Part shown: positions 8,582 through 17,532 of the stretch, piece after piece
Numbering within the stretch: position 1 is the first letter of the stretch
Layout of the letters: each line of letters opens with the position of its first letter
Origin: Kordia sp050633145
Lineage (GTDB): Bacteria > Bacteroidota > Bacteroidia > Flavobacteriales > Flavobacteriaceae
Direction: 5' to 3'
Assembly: GCF_050633145.1 (NCBI RefSeq)
Contig: NZ_JBOEFY010000025.1
Location: forward strand, 13,815-77,814
Length of the DNA: 64,000 nucleotides
The notes under the pieces: model-generated
What the model was told of the DNA's origin: nothing
Database searches by the model: none
The model's input: the letters and a program-made list of their open reading frames with translations, nothing else
Position numbers and translations under genes: made by a program

Positions 8582-9964
8582 TTATCCAACTCCAAAAACC
8601 AAACTACTCTGCACATGCACATCCAACAACACCTTCCGTAAAATTCGTTGTACATCGATATTGTCTTTTTGTTTGATTAAATGATGTTCCAATTCGTCTG
8701 TATGACTGATTTGCAAATCGTGATCTACAAAGCCATAACCGAGATACAAACCGTTTTTGACGATGACAAATGCTTCTTCATTGCTGTTTCTGCCTTTTTG
8801 CTTAATCACTACATTTTGAGAAGATTCTTTGCTATGATCAATAGCTTGTTGTACACGTTCGTTATAGGTTTCTACGGTTTCTTCATTCTTGCAAATTCCT
8901 TTACAGGACTGAATCATAAAGTGTGAACATTCTTGCACGTTTTCTTGCAAATGACAGTATTTCGGGCACAATTCAAATTGTATACATAAACGTTCCAAAT
9001 AGGTTCTGCAATCGCGAATGTTGTAAAAAACAATCAAAGGATCCTGAATTATTTTGGCATCATTAATCGCTAAATGCCGCACACCACGACGATCTGCATA
9101 TTCAAAAATGGCAAAGCGTTTAGGTGCTCGCTTAGAAGCTATATTGTATTGCGGATAGTGATGTTTAATCGCGGCATCTTCCATCAATAAAGCAATCAAT
9201 TCGCTTCCAGATAATTCGTGATCTATATCAGCAGTTTCACGACATAAATCGAGTTCTTTTTTAGATTTGTTATAGAAATGACTCAACACACGTTTTTGAA
9301 TGTTTTTTGCCTTTCCGACATAAATAATCTTCCCTTTTTTATTCTTAAAATAATACACGCCAGGTTGCGTAGGCAAGTCTTCAAAAATTTTACTTGGCAA
9401 ATGTGGAGGCAAGGTTGCTTCTTTCGATTCACGCTTTAAGAATTGCTGAAACGTAGCTTCGGCTTCATCTTTCGTCAACAGCAGTTGAAACAAAATAACC
9501 GTTGCAGCTGCATCGCCTCTTGCTCTATGTCTGTCGGAAATATGAATGCTTAAGGATTTACACAGTTTCCCCAAGCTATAGGATTTAAATCCGGGAATGA
9601 GCGTACGCGACAAGCGAACTGTACAGAGTTTTTTTCGACGAAAGTCAATATCAATTGCTTTGAATTCGTTGCGAATCACGTTGTAATCAAAATTGACATT
9701 GTGCGCTACAAATATGGTGTCTTTTGTAATGCTCAATACATTGTCAGCAATTTCAGCAAATGTTGGCGCATCAGCAACCATTGCATTATCAATTCCTGTC
9801 AAAGCCGTAATATGTGTCGGAATCAACGCATTCGGATTCACCAAAGAAGTAAATTCATCTACAATCGTTTCTCCATCAAATTTAAAAATAGAAATCTCCG
9901 TAATTTGGTTGCTACGTCCAGTCGTTTCAACATCAATAATCGTATATAGTTGGGTTTTCGACAT
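8582..9964 (-). CDS. DEDDh exonuclease fused to GIY-YIG endonuclease (Pol III epsilon/UvrC-like)
   Basis: 460 residues. Residues 1-165 are a DnaQ-type 3'-5' exonuclease with the full catalytic set: Asp11 and Glu13 (DVETTG), Asp93, His146 and Asp151 (HRARGDA). Residues 195-280 are a GIY-YIG nuclease (PGVYYF at 201-206, YVGKAKNIQKR at 215-225), as in UvrC and Cho. The remaining 180 residues contain several cysteines (CPKYCHLQ, CKGIC) and resemble the extension in the same family. It probably cuts and trims damaged DNA. The S24 repressor gene lies 2 bases upstream in the same direction, which suggests damage control of expression. Confidence 0.92.
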   Translation of the reverse strand: MSKTQLYTIIDVETTGRSNQITEISIFKFDGETIVDEFTSLVNPNALIPTHITALTGIDNAMVADAPTFAEIADNVLSITKDTIFVAHNVNFDYNVIRNEFKAIDIDFRRKKLCTVRLSRTLIPGFKSYSLGKLCKSLSIHISDRHRARGDAAATVILFQLLLTKDEAEATFQQFLKRESKEATLPPHLPSKIFEDLPTQPGVYYFKNKKGKIIYVGKAKNIQKRVLSHFYNKSKKELDLCRETADIDHELSGSELIALLMEDAAIKHHYPQYNIASKRAPKRFAIFEYADRRGVRHLAINDAKIIQDPLIVFYNIRDCRTYLERLCIQFELCPKYCHLQENVQECSHFMIQSCKGICKNEETVETYNERVQQAIDHSKESSQNVVIKQKGRNSNEEAFVIVKNGLYLGYGFVDHDLQISHTDELEHHLIKQKDNIDVQRILRKVLLDVHVQSSLVFGVG

Positions 9965-9966
9965 GA

Positions 9967-10734
9967 TTAAGACATTCGTTTTACCGCTTCCAACTCTACT
10001 TGCAATTCGCGAAACATTGCCATAATACTGCTTAATTTCAACTCTTTTTCGTCATATTCTTGTGTGTTGATGCAACAGGTGAATTCCCAAAGTTCCAATA
10101 CTTGCTCCATCGGAACATGATATGCTTCGTACGCTTTATTGTCACTACTGAGTAATAAACCTTGTCCTGTAAAATGCTTAGAAACGCGTTTGTATACCAA
10201 ACCATCGTTTTTCGTTAATACAATGTAGGTGCGACCATCTTTGAGATCATTGACATCATCAACAAATTTTGCAACGATGTACGAACCATCTTTTACAGGC
10301 AACATGGAATCTCCTTTTATCGGAAAAGCTCTGTGTGTTCCCGTTGGTAAAAACGGTAGTTTTATTTTTTCTAATTGCTCAATATATTCAGGGTCGGCAT
10401 AACCAGCTAAATAACCAGCGGATGCTTTTGTTGGAATGATTTCAATGAGTTCTTCATTATTTTCATCGACCGTAATCGGAAATAATAAACGTTGATTTCC
10501 CACTTGCATAAACGAAGTGTCTTTGGCTTGTGTGAGATCGTTTTTGACTAAAATATCAATAGGCAATCTAAAATAGTCTGACAAATCAATTAAGCGATCA
10601 ATTGGCGGTTCGGAACGACCTTCTTCATAAGAGCCAACCATAGAACGTGACCAACCTAAATCTTCTGCAAAGCGTTCTTGAGAGAAACCTTTGAGTGATC
10701 GTAAATGTTTTATGTTTTTTTGAATATTTCGCAT
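9967..10734 (-). CDS. XRE-family repressor with S24 (LexA-like) autopeptidase domain
   Basis: 255 residues. The N-terminal XRE helix-turn-helix spans about 5-60 (GFSQERFAEDLGWSRSMVGS). The C-terminal S24 domain has Ser143 (KGDSMLP) and Lys182 (LVYKRV), the dyad used for self-cleavage. An Ala-Gly candidate cleavage site lies at 106-107 (KASAGYLAG). It shares an operon with the exonuclease/GIY-YIG gene. Upstream lie a perfect 14-bp palindrome and an 11-bp inverted repeat that could be its operators. By family knowledge this type acts like LexA or CI, lifting repression on DNA damage; that is inference here. Confidence 0.92.
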   Translation of the reverse strand: MRNIQKNIKHLRSLKGFSQERFAEDLGWSRSMVGSYEEGRSEPPIDRLIDLSDYFRLPIDILVKNDLTQAKDTSFMQVGNQRLLFPITVDENNEELIEIIPTKASAGYLAGYADPEYIEQLEKIKLPFLPTGTHRAFPIKGDSMLPVKDGSYIVAKFVDDVNDLKDGRTYIVLTKNDGLVYKRVSKHFTGQGLLLSSDNKAYEAYHVPMEQVLELWEFTCCINTQEYDEKELKLSSIMAMFRELQVELEAVKRMS

Positions 10735-10758
10735 AACGTTTGGGTTTAAAATCTACGG

Positions 10759-10838
10759 TATACTATTTATGATTTGAATTTATGGTGAAAGAAAATGAAC
10801 GTTTGTATTCCGGAATACTTCAAACTTTAAATAGTATA
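10759..10838. promoter_or_regulatory. Candidate operator region of the S24 repressor (nested palindromes)
   Basis: A perfect palindrome GTATTCCGGAATAC lies at 10805-10818. It is enclosed by a perfect 11-bp inverted repeat, TATACTATTTA at 10759-10769 and TAAATAGTATA at 10828-10838. The block is 25 to 105 bases upstream of the repressor start, where an autoregulatory operator would be expected. Confidence 0.55.
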
Positions 10839-10970
10839 GCTACAAATATAAGTAAATGATGCTACAAATAGAAGTTATTTATTGAAACTACAGATTTTTG
10901 TTGTTTTGACTGTTAATCTGCGAGTTTGTTGATTTGTCAATATGAAATACCTTTTTGTAGAAATTAAGTG

Positions 10971-11381
10971 CTATTGAAGCTCTTCAAGTAAGTCTAATAA
11001 ATACAAAACACGTTCGCGCAAGTGCCGTTTTTCATAAGTTACTACAGCTGCACGCGCCATGCTTCCGCCTTGATACTGCTTTTGGTAGTATGCATAGTAG
11101 AATTTTAAATTCGCCTTATGAAATGCCAACCATTTTTTCTGAGAAGCTTCTAATAAATCAAAATTTGATAATTTCGGATTGGCTTTTAATTGCTTTAATA
11201 CCTTTGATAATTCAGTTTTCCATGAAGCCAAAGCTGCTTGTTCACATTTAATGCTTCCAATAGTTGTTGGCACAGCATTTTCTAAACATTTGCTGTTTTC
11301 TTTGTCGATTGGATGTGTATATTCTTGGCTAAAACTAATATGGATAGTGAGTAGAATGAAGAAGAAAGCAAATTTTTTCAT
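10971..11381 (-). CDS. LprI-like (DUF1311) secreted protein
   Basis: 136 residues from the ATG at 11381, which gives a clean signal peptide ending FSQ; upstream starts at 11405 and 11438 would put charged residues before it. The mature part has the DUF1311/LprI arrangement of a short helical domain with two cysteines (SKCLENA, IKCEQAA) and the motif ASQKKWLAFHKANLKFYYA. Members include lysozyme inhibitors of pathogens, but most are uncharacterised periplasmic proteins. It stands alone, convergent with nothing, downstream of the S24 operator region. Confidence 0.75.
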   Translation of the reverse strand: MKKFAFFFILLTIHISFSQEYTHPIDKENSKCLENAVPTTIGSIKCEQAALASWKTELSKVLKQLKANPKLSNFDLLEASQKKWLAFHKANLKFYYAYYQKQYQGGSMARAAVVTYEKRHLRERVLYLLDLLEELQ

Positions 11382-11448
11382 GAGAAAAAGATAGTATATT
11401 TTCATGAATGTAGCAATTTGAAGTATAGAATTGAACATGAAAGTAAAA

Positions 11449-11502
11449 GTGCATCTCGATACAATTTTCTCCGTTTTACTGCGAAAATCACTCGATGTGA
11501 CG
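11449..11502 (-). repeat. Intergenic structured repeat, copy A
   Basis: Read on the minus strand it begins CGTCACATCGAGTGATTTTC and ends GAAAATTGTATCGAGATGC, with a central TTTTC/GAAAA stem. The same ends recur at 51453-51500 and 51702-51747 with a different central stem. It lies between the LprI-like gene and the helicase gene; the rest of this 237-base gap holds no gene that I can support. Confidence 0.65.
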
Positions 11503-11618
11503 ATTTGATTTCAAATCTCTTTTTTACATGTTACATTCTGCGCGTCGAAATGTACGCAGAAATCCAGTCTTCAAAAATTAATAAATCGTCAGATCAACAA
11601 ATATACGAATCAACAAAA

Positions 11619-12971
11619 TTACTTTCTTCTTTTCTTATTTCTAAGATTAAAGTTTTTGTCACCTTTCGTTTTTGGCTTTTTGTATTTTTTTGCGATTTCT
11701 CTTCGATACGAACCACCTTGATTGGTTTTCTTATTTTTCTCTTTCTTTTCGTGAAAACCTTTGGCCAATCCTTCTGTTTTTGACGGATTGTTGTTTTCGC
11801 GAACATGCGTTTGTTCTTCAGGAGCTAGTTCGTTTGAAATAGAAACTTCTTCAGGAAACTCCAATGCTGGAATTTCGTAGTTCATTAGCGTTTCAATTGC
11901 TTCCTTATACTCTCGTTCTTTTTCGGTGTAAAATAAAATAGCATTTCCTTTGGCTTGCGCTCTACCAGCTCTACCAATTCGGTGCATGTAATTTTCTGGA
12001 TAGTTTGGCGTATTAAAGTTGAATACATGCGTAATTTGATCTAAATCCAAACCACGTGCCATTACATCGGTTGCAACTAAAATTCTGTTTTCTCCAGCAT
12101 TGAAATTTTCGATAGAACGAATTCTGTAATTTTGTGTTTTATTGGAGTGAATCACAGCAACATCGTCACCAAAATCTTGTCGTAAACATTCAAACAAACG
12201 ATCGGCAATGCGTTTGTTAGAGATAAAAACCAACACTTTGCTATAGGTTTCTTTATCTTTTAGAATATGTGTGAGTAAGTTTACTTTCGTATAAAAGTTT
12301 CGAACCGAATAACAGGTTTGCGAAATATTGTCTAACGGCGTTCCACTTACTGCAATCGAAATTTTATGTGGCGCTCTAAAGAAATCGTCAATTAATAAAT
12401 TTACATCATCGGTCATTGTTGCCGAAAACATGATGTTTTGTCGTTGGTCTGGTAGCAATTCGAAGATATTGGTAATCTGAAAACGAAATCCTAAATCTAA
12501 CATCACATCAACCTCATCAATCACTAACTTCTTGATTGCTTTTAGTTGCAATGCTCTACTTAATACCAAATCGTACAAACGTCCAGGAGTTGCTACGATG
12601 ATGTCTGCGCCTTGTTGTAAACTTTGCGCTTGTGCATTCATGTTAACGCCACCATATACACCTACAATTCGAACATTGATGTATTTGGCAAATGCTTCAA
12701 TTTGTTCTACGACTTGAATCACTAATTCACGTGTTGGGACTAAGACTAAAATTCGCGGATTGACTTGCTTCGAAAATTTTAAATCGCGCAACAAAGGCAA
12801 CATATACGCGAACGTTTTTCCTGTTCCTGTTTGCGCAATTCCAACCACATCTTTTCCTCCACGAATTACAGAAAAAGATTCTTCTTGAATTGGTGTTGGT
12901 GTTGTAAAACCTAAGTCTTCAATTGCGAAATGCAATTGTTTTGATAAGTCAAGATCCTGAAAAGTAGACAT
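11619..12971 (-). CDS. DEAD-box family ATP-dependent RNA helicase
   Basis: 450 residues from the ATG at 12971 (MSTFQDLDLS, typical start); the upstream TTG is less likely. Motifs in order: Q motif TPTPIQEE, motif I AQTGTGKT, PTRELV, TPGRL, motif II DEVD in place of DEAD, SAT (motif III), then ARGLD and HRIGRAGR in the second RecA domain. The basic tail (KKNKKTNQGGSYRRE to KKRRK) probably helps RNA binding. Family members unwind short RNA duplexes in ribosome assembly and RNA decay, important at low temperature. It appears to be a single-gene unit. Confidence 0.95.
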   Translation of the reverse strand: MSTFQDLDLSKQLHFAIEDLGFTTPTPIQEESFSVIRGGKDVVGIAQTGTGKTFAYMLPLLRDLKFSKQVNPRILVLVPTRELVIQVVEQIEAFAKYINVRIVGVYGGVNMNAQAQSLQQGADIIVATPGRLYDLVLSRALQLKAIKKLVIDEVDVMLDLGFRFQITNIFELLPDQRQNIMFSATMTDDVNLLIDDFFRAPHKISIAVSGTPLDNISQTCYSVRNFYTKVNLLTHILKDKETYSKVLVFISNKRIADRLFECLRQDFGDDVAVIHSNKTQNYRIRSIENFNAGENRILVATDVMARGLDLDQITHVFNFNTPNYPENYMHRIGRAGRAQAKGNAILFYTEKEREYKEAIETLMNYEIPALEFPEEVSISNELAPEEQTHVRENNNPSKTEGLAKGFHEKKEKNKKTNQGGSYRREIAKKYKKPKTKGDKNFNLRNKKRRK

Positions 12972-13077
12972 AACCGTGTAAATTTTGCGCAAATGTAGTG
13001 TATTTCATCGCTTTAGCGTGATGAAAGTAGATTTTATTGTTTTCTTACTTAAGATGAATCGTTTCTTATGTTATGTA

Positions 13078-13641
13078 TTAATCAAATTTGAACTTTGGCG
13101 TCATGCAAGAAATGAGTTCTCCATCTAATGCAGTTGCGCCAATATATCCTTTTCCGCGTAGGTAATAAAAAAGAAAAGAATCGTCTTTTAATTCAGCTTT
13201 GATGATTAATAGGTTTTCATATTCGCAAAAAGGAGTATTTAGTGTTCCTTTATAACTCATAATTGTGTAGGTTGTATTTCCGTCCAACGTTTTCCAGGTA
13301 TGATTTACTTTAAATGATGAATCGTATCGAACTTGTTCTTTTTTTAGTTCTTTATTGTAGGCATACACAACACCTTTTTCTGTTCGTAAATAGAGTAAGT
13401 CACTATTTCCTTCTTTCCAAGTTTGCTTGAATTCGATGTATGTTTTTCCGTTAAATTTCTTTTTCCCTAAAAGTTCTTCCGTATAGTGTGATGCTCCCCA
13501 AAAAAACTTTTTTATTGAAATATCAATAGGAAAGTAGCTTTCATTTTCTTTCGTTTCACAGAAACCTTCGCCTTCATCCAATTGTGCAAAACAGTTGCAG
13601 GTGAAGAGTATTAATATAGGAATTAAGATAAGTTGTTTCAT
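13078..13641 (-). CDS. Uncharacterised secreted protein
   Basis: 187 residues from the ATG at 13641, chosen because it places a signal peptide (MKQLILIPILILFTCNCFAQ) at the N-terminus. The mature part has a pattern of alternating beta strands (YTEELLGKKKFNGKTYIEFKQ, GVVYAYNKELKKE, LIIKAELKDDSFLFYYLRGKG) and ends ISCMTPKFKF. I recognise no family. It may be periplasmic or on the cell surface. Confidence 0.65.
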   Translation of the reverse strand: MKQLILIPILILFTCNCFAQLDEGEGFCETKENESYFPIDISIKKFFWGASHYTEELLGKKKFNGKTYIEFKQTWKEGNSDLLYLRTEKGVVYAYNKELKKEQVRYDSSFKVNHTWKTLDGNTTYTIMSYKGTLNTPFCEYENLLIIKAELKDDSFLFYYLRGKGYIGATALDGELISCMTPKFKFD

Positions 13642-13780
13642 AAATGCAATAAATGTAAAATTTTGTATAGTTTTCAAGATACAGAAACTTCAAGTCATTC
13701 ACATACGATACAAGTAGCTTTTTACGATCTTTTGTTGTTTAGGATTTTCTTCGAGCCAATTTTTTACATTTACAATAGCT

Positions 13781-14194
13781 TTATTCAGGATCAGAACCAT
13801 AGTTTAGTATAAAATCCAAATCTCTTTTATTTGTCGGTATAGGTTTGCCGTTGCTATCCCAAAACTTCCATTTTTTTGCATCCATGGAGTTACTGTAAAA
13901 GCTAAACGGACAACCTCCATGATCGTTTATTTCTATAAGTTTTGGATTAAACGTGCCTTCTGCAATTTTTACATTTTGTGGAGAATAAAAAGTCCAAAGA
14001 CCAGTTTTGCATTGCTGTGTTTTTATAATTGGAACTATACCACAGATTGTGTATTGATGTAGCTTAGAATTCCCGAAACCTTTTATGTTTTTATAATCCC
14101 ATTGCGGATTTTGTACAACCTCTTGCTTCTTTTCACAACTAAAAAGAACTAGTGATGTTATAATAAAAAGTGATAGCAAATTTCTTTTTGTCAT
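13781..14194 (-). CDS. Small lipoprotein, possibly YwqK/MORN-like
   Basis: 137 residues with signal peptide and lipobox (LVLFSC, Cys20). The segment TGLWTFYSPQNVKIAEGTF and the later KKWKFWDSNGKPI resemble the W-x-F-Y-x-x-G repeats of YwqK or MORN-like proteins, but only about two units are present. It lies 22 bases before the GNAT gene's stop, on the same strand and downstream of it, so the two may share a transcript. The function is unknown. Confidence 0.65.
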   Translation of the reverse strand: MTKRNLLSLFIITSLVLFSCEKKQEVVQNPQWDYKNIKGFGNSKLHQYTICGIVPIIKTQQCKTGLWTFYSPQNVKIAEGTFNPKLIEINDHGGCPFSFYSNSMDAKKWKFWDSNGKPIPTNKRDLDFILNYGSDPE

Positions 14195-14215
14195 GAAAAT
14201 CTTTTTTAATTACAA

Positions 14216-15076
14216 TCAACCAAGCTCAAACGTGGTAATTCCGAATATAGTATTGATGTTTACTTTTGGAGGATTTCCGTAATACATACGCGCACATTCA
14301 AAAATATAGGTAGCTTCATATTTTTCAACAAGTGCTTTTGCAGCTTTATTTACTATTGGAATATCAATACATAACGATTTCCCTTCAACTGCTGTTAAAC
14401 AAGCTTTGTATAAAGCTTCAGCAATCGTAGGATTATCGGCAAATAAAGGACATACTTTGTAGCCTGTAATTGTTTTTCGAACAATAGCAAAACCTTTTAG
14501 TTGATTGTCTTCAACATATTTGAATGTTTTATTTCCTGGAAGTTGCAACCAAGGTTTTAAGAATTGCGGACGCGAAAAACCAAAACATTCTGAATCATAT
14601 GCGAGAATAGCTTCAAAATCATCATCTTTTATAGAAGAAATATTCGGATCTATAGGAAAATCAGTTCCTTTTTTCTCATATCGAAGATCTCTAAAAGCAA
14701 TTTCAAAACCGCCTTTTTGGTAAAATGCTTGCATCGCTACTACGCCATCCATACCAATTGCTGCATTTTTGTTTAATCGAGAGCGTAATTTATCACGTCT
14801 TAAATACCATAGTTTTTTGCCAATTCCGTGCGATCTGTATTCAGGTTTTACGATAAAAAATCCCATGAATCCAAATTCTCCATCATACGAAACAATTGAG
14901 CCACCAGCAATAAGTTTTCCTTCATGATGAAAACCATAAAATCCATCAGGATCAGTTGCAAAATATACATCAGCATCGTATATGCCCGTATTCCAGCCTT
15001 CTTGTTGTGCCCAAGTTGCTAAGGTTTTTACACCATTCAAATTGAGTTTTTCAAATTGTAAATCATCTATATTCAT
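14216..15076 (-). CDS. GNAT family N-acetyltransferase, two-domain (Acetyltransf_18-like C-terminus)
   Basis: 286 residues. The N-terminal GNAT domain shows motif A at VKPEYRSHGIGKKLWYLRR (about 75-95) and AMQAFYQKGGFEIAFRD. The C-terminal half starting near DPNISSIKDDD resembles the Acetyltransf_18 domain found after GNAT in YitH-type proteins. The substrate is unknown; it may be cytoplasmic detoxification or amino-group acetylation. Confidence 0.88.
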   Translation of the reverse strand: MNIDDLQFEKLNLNGVKTLATWAQQEGWNTGIYDADVYFATDPDGFYGFHHEGKLIAGGSIVSYDGEFGFMGFFIVKPEYRSHGIGKKLWYLRRDKLRSRLNKNAAIGMDGVVAMQAFYQKGGFEIAFRDLRYEKKGTDFPIDPNISSIKDDDFEAILAYDSECFGFSRPQFLKPWLQLPGNKTFKYVEDNQLKGFAIVRKTITGYKVCPLFADNPTIAEALYKACLTAVEGKSLCIDIPIVNKAAKALVEKYEATYIFECARMYYGNPPKVNINTIFGITTFELG

Positions 15077-15117
15077 GGTAGTATGGCTGTTTAAAAATTG
15101 CAGTTTTTTGTAAAATA

Positions 15118-15687
15118 TTAATTTGCATTGTGTACGTTCACAAATCCGTCAATTAATTGATCTAGCCAAATTTCGGTAGCTTTTGTGAGTTGTAAAAATA
15201 ATTGATCTGTTTTGGTTGTAAAGTGCTTTTTGTCAATTGCATCTAAGCTCATTTCAATTGAATAATATTTATCGTTTAAGCGAATTTCATAGTATTTTTC
15301 AGTTCTATCAAGAATGCCAAAAAGGTTTTTGTCATTGTAATATGATGATTTTAAACTTGTTTCTGATGGTTTTAATAATTCGGTAAGGAGGATTCGAATC
15401 CGAATTGGTAATTTACTTTTATACTCGATAAAAGTTCTAGGACTCTTAAAAAACTCATCACTTATTTTTTGAGAATCGTCTGGGTTTTCATAAAAAAACA
15501 CAAATAGACTATAGTTAAATTCAGCATCTATAAATAAGTTTACAGTACGCATATTGTCATAAAGTCCAGGTGAATAGGAATATGATGCGATATAATTCGC
15601 TTTTAATTTTTTTGTTTCAGATTCGTAAAAATCATTAGTATTGTAATGCATAGAAATAATATTGTCTAGCCAAATAACTTCTTCCAA
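15118..15687 (-). CDS. Uncharacterised cytoplasmic protein
   Basis: 189 residues if translation starts at the TTG at 15687, or 177 from the ATG at 15651 (MHYNTNDF). The first 12 residues read like real protein, so I keep the longer form with reserve. There are no signal peptide and no membrane helix; it is rich in Tyr, Phe and acidic residues. I recognise no domain. It sits between the GNAT gene and the SH3 lipoprotein gene, all on the minus strand with 41-44 base gaps, so they may form one transcript. Confidence 0.55.
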   Translation of the reverse strand: MEEVIWLDNIISMHYNTNDFYESETKKLKANYIASYSYSPGLYDNMRTVNLFIDAEFNYSLFVFFYENPDDSQKISDEFFKSPRTFIEYKSKLPIRIRILLTELLKPSETSLKSSYYNDKNLFGILDRTEKYYEIRLNDKYYSIEMSLDAIDKKHFTTKTDQLFLQLTKATEIWLDQLIDGFVNVHNAN

Positions 15688-15731
15688 AAACTTTTCTTTC
15701 CGTCTGTTTTATTGGAAGTTTCTAGCGTCGT

Positions 15732-16556
15732 TTAATTAGTTTCTTTCAATATTGATTCTTCCCACGAACCATTCACCATTTGCGGACGTGTATTGAGTTG
15801 CATGAAATGTTTGTCTATATTTTGCGAACGTGTGTATTGTTTTTTTGTAGTGAAATCTTTCACAGTTTCAGTTAACTCTAGGATTCTTTCCGTTTCGCTA
15901 ACATCTGCAGTAAAACTAAAATTACGTTCTTTTAAAGGGTTTCTTTTTGCGTCCATCAATTTATATGTATTGTGGTACCCGTATTCGCCAACTTCTGTTT
16001 TTTCGATTTCAATAATTTGATTGTCTTTTAAATAACTATACGTTACCGTTTCGGCATCGCCACCTTCGCTTTTAGTAATTCCTAAATCAGCCCATGATGA
16101 AATGTCAAACTTTCCAAAATGAGCAAAATCAAATTTGGTATCTGTGATGATTCCGTTTCCTTTTTGACCATCTTTTTGTTGTACGGCACCACCATACACC
16201 CAACCTTCTTTGTTGTCTTTTGTAGTGACTTTCATCCAATAATCAGTATACGCAACACCGCGAAGTACAATAGTTTCTTTTGAATCGGATTTAGTCCCTG
16301 TAAACTCCAAGGCATCTTCCGAAGTATAGGTGCCAATTACGTTGCCTTTGGTGTTTGCCGCATCACGCAGATTTATATTATCTACCCAGGCATAATAGGT
16401 GTCATCTACTTTAGGAGTTTCAACTGCTTTCTCTGTTTCTTCTGTAGCAGCTTTAGTAGCTGTTTTTGATTTTTCTTTGGAATCACTTCCGCAAGAAGCT
16501 ATCAAAATTATAAAACAAAGCATGCACAGTTTCTGGATAAAAGAATAAATTTTCAT
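15732..16556 (-). CDS. SH3-domain lipoprotein
   Basis: 274 residues with signal peptide and lipobox (LIASC, about Cys22), followed by a Lys/Thr/Glu-rich linker. A bacterial SH3 domain covers about 52-125 (YYAWVDNINLRDAANTKGNVIG, then EGWVYGGAVQ). The C-terminal 140 residues are beta-rich with no family that I recognise. SH3b domains usually bind peptidoglycan or peptide ligands in the envelope. It is probably the first gene of the minus-strand series down to 14216. Confidence 0.82.
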   Translation of the reverse strand: MKIYSFIQKLCMLCFIILIASCGSDSKEKSKTATKAATEETEKAVETPKVDDTYYAWVDNINLRDAANTKGNVIGTYTSEDALEFTGTKSDSKETIVLRGVAYTDYWMKVTTKDNKEGWVYGGAVQQKDGQKGNGIITDTKFDFAHFGKFDISSWADLGITKSEGGDAETVTYSYLKDNQIIEIEKTEVGEYGYHNTYKLMDAKRNPLKERNFSFTADVSETERILELTETVKDFTTKKQYTRSQNIDKHFMQLNTRPQMVNGSWEESILKETN

Positions 16557-16771
16557 TTGATTGTTAGTTGGTTAAAATTGTGTTTCAATTTAAGAAATAT
16601 TAAAAGACTTTTAAAAAAGTTCTTCTTTAAAAAAGGTTTACCTCAAAAAAGAAAACATTCACTATATAAAAAATTCCATTCACTCATCTTTTTCCCCTTT
16701 GGGTTGATAATCAGACAGATTTGTAGTGTTATTAAACGAAATTTTTTTACTAATCATTAAATTTTTAAACT

Positions 16772-17311
16772 ATGAATTTTTCAACAAAAGAAAATCAAAC
16801 GGATCTTTTAACGTTTACAGATCCTAATTCAGAAGTAATGGACAAACTATCCAATCAAGCATTACTTAGTTTACAAGGACAGCAACGTGCTGTTGAAAAA
16901 ATTGTCAAAGCAAATAAACATTTGATAAATCAATCTTTTGATAACGGTTTGCAACCATTATACTTTAGGTGTAAAGGTTTGCTATCTATAACATTAGCGG
17001 TTTCAATTAATCAATTGAGTATCGAAATGATGCGTTTCTCAGGTTCTGATGAAGATCTTAAATTTTATGGTGAAGGTCCAGGAAAAGAAGTTGGAGGTTA
17101 TACAGCTGGTTTTCGAGGTTGGTTTTCAATACAACCTACGAAATTGGTTGAGTTAGAAAAAGTAGATTATACTATTTATGAAACTCCAGAAAACACAGGA
17201 ACTAATATTACTTTCTATACCGATGAAGGAGTTATTATAGGAGTTATTGCTACAGATAATATTAATGTAAAACCTAGAACTTTAAACGGATCTGGAGCAT
17301 TTAAACAATAA
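16772..17311 (+). CDS. Uncharacterised protein with C-terminal beta-barrel-like region
   Basis: 179 residues without signal peptide. The first 65 residues are polar and helical. The rest is rich in beta strands and glycine (EVGGYTAGFRGWFSIQP, GTNITFYTDEGVIIGVIATD), with small-barrel character. I do not recognise the family. It is followed by a second unknown gene of similar size and then a histidine kinase and regulator pair on the same strand, so a shared regulatory link is possible. Confidence 0.65.
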   Translation: MNFSTKENQTDLLTFTDPNSEVMDKLSNQALLSLQGQQRAVEKIVKANKHLINQSFDNGLQPLYFRCKGLLSITLAVSINQLSIEMMRFSGSDEDLKFYGEGPGKEVGGYTAGFRGWFSIQPTKLVELEKVDYTIYETPENTGTNITFYTDEGVIIGVIATDNINVKPRTLNGSGAFKQ

Positions 17312-17532
17312 TGATTTAGAAATGTTACTGTATTACTAAGCATGACAAGTTTACTTTAAATAAACGGGTTTTATCAACGCTGTTTGAGATTATCAAGTGT
17401 GCTTATTATTCAGATTTAATAAAACAGAATTAAATTTATAAAAATCAGCCATTTACCTTAATTTTTATTAAATTAAAACATTAAAAATTGTTTCGGTTAC
17501 TAATTATTAAGGTATTATAAAACCAACATATT

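Noticed and set aside
16557..16760. Plus-strand 67-codon open frame before the unknown gene at 16772
   Set aside because: Lies in the divergent promoter region, is rich in Lys and Phe from A/T runs and has no protein-like pattern.
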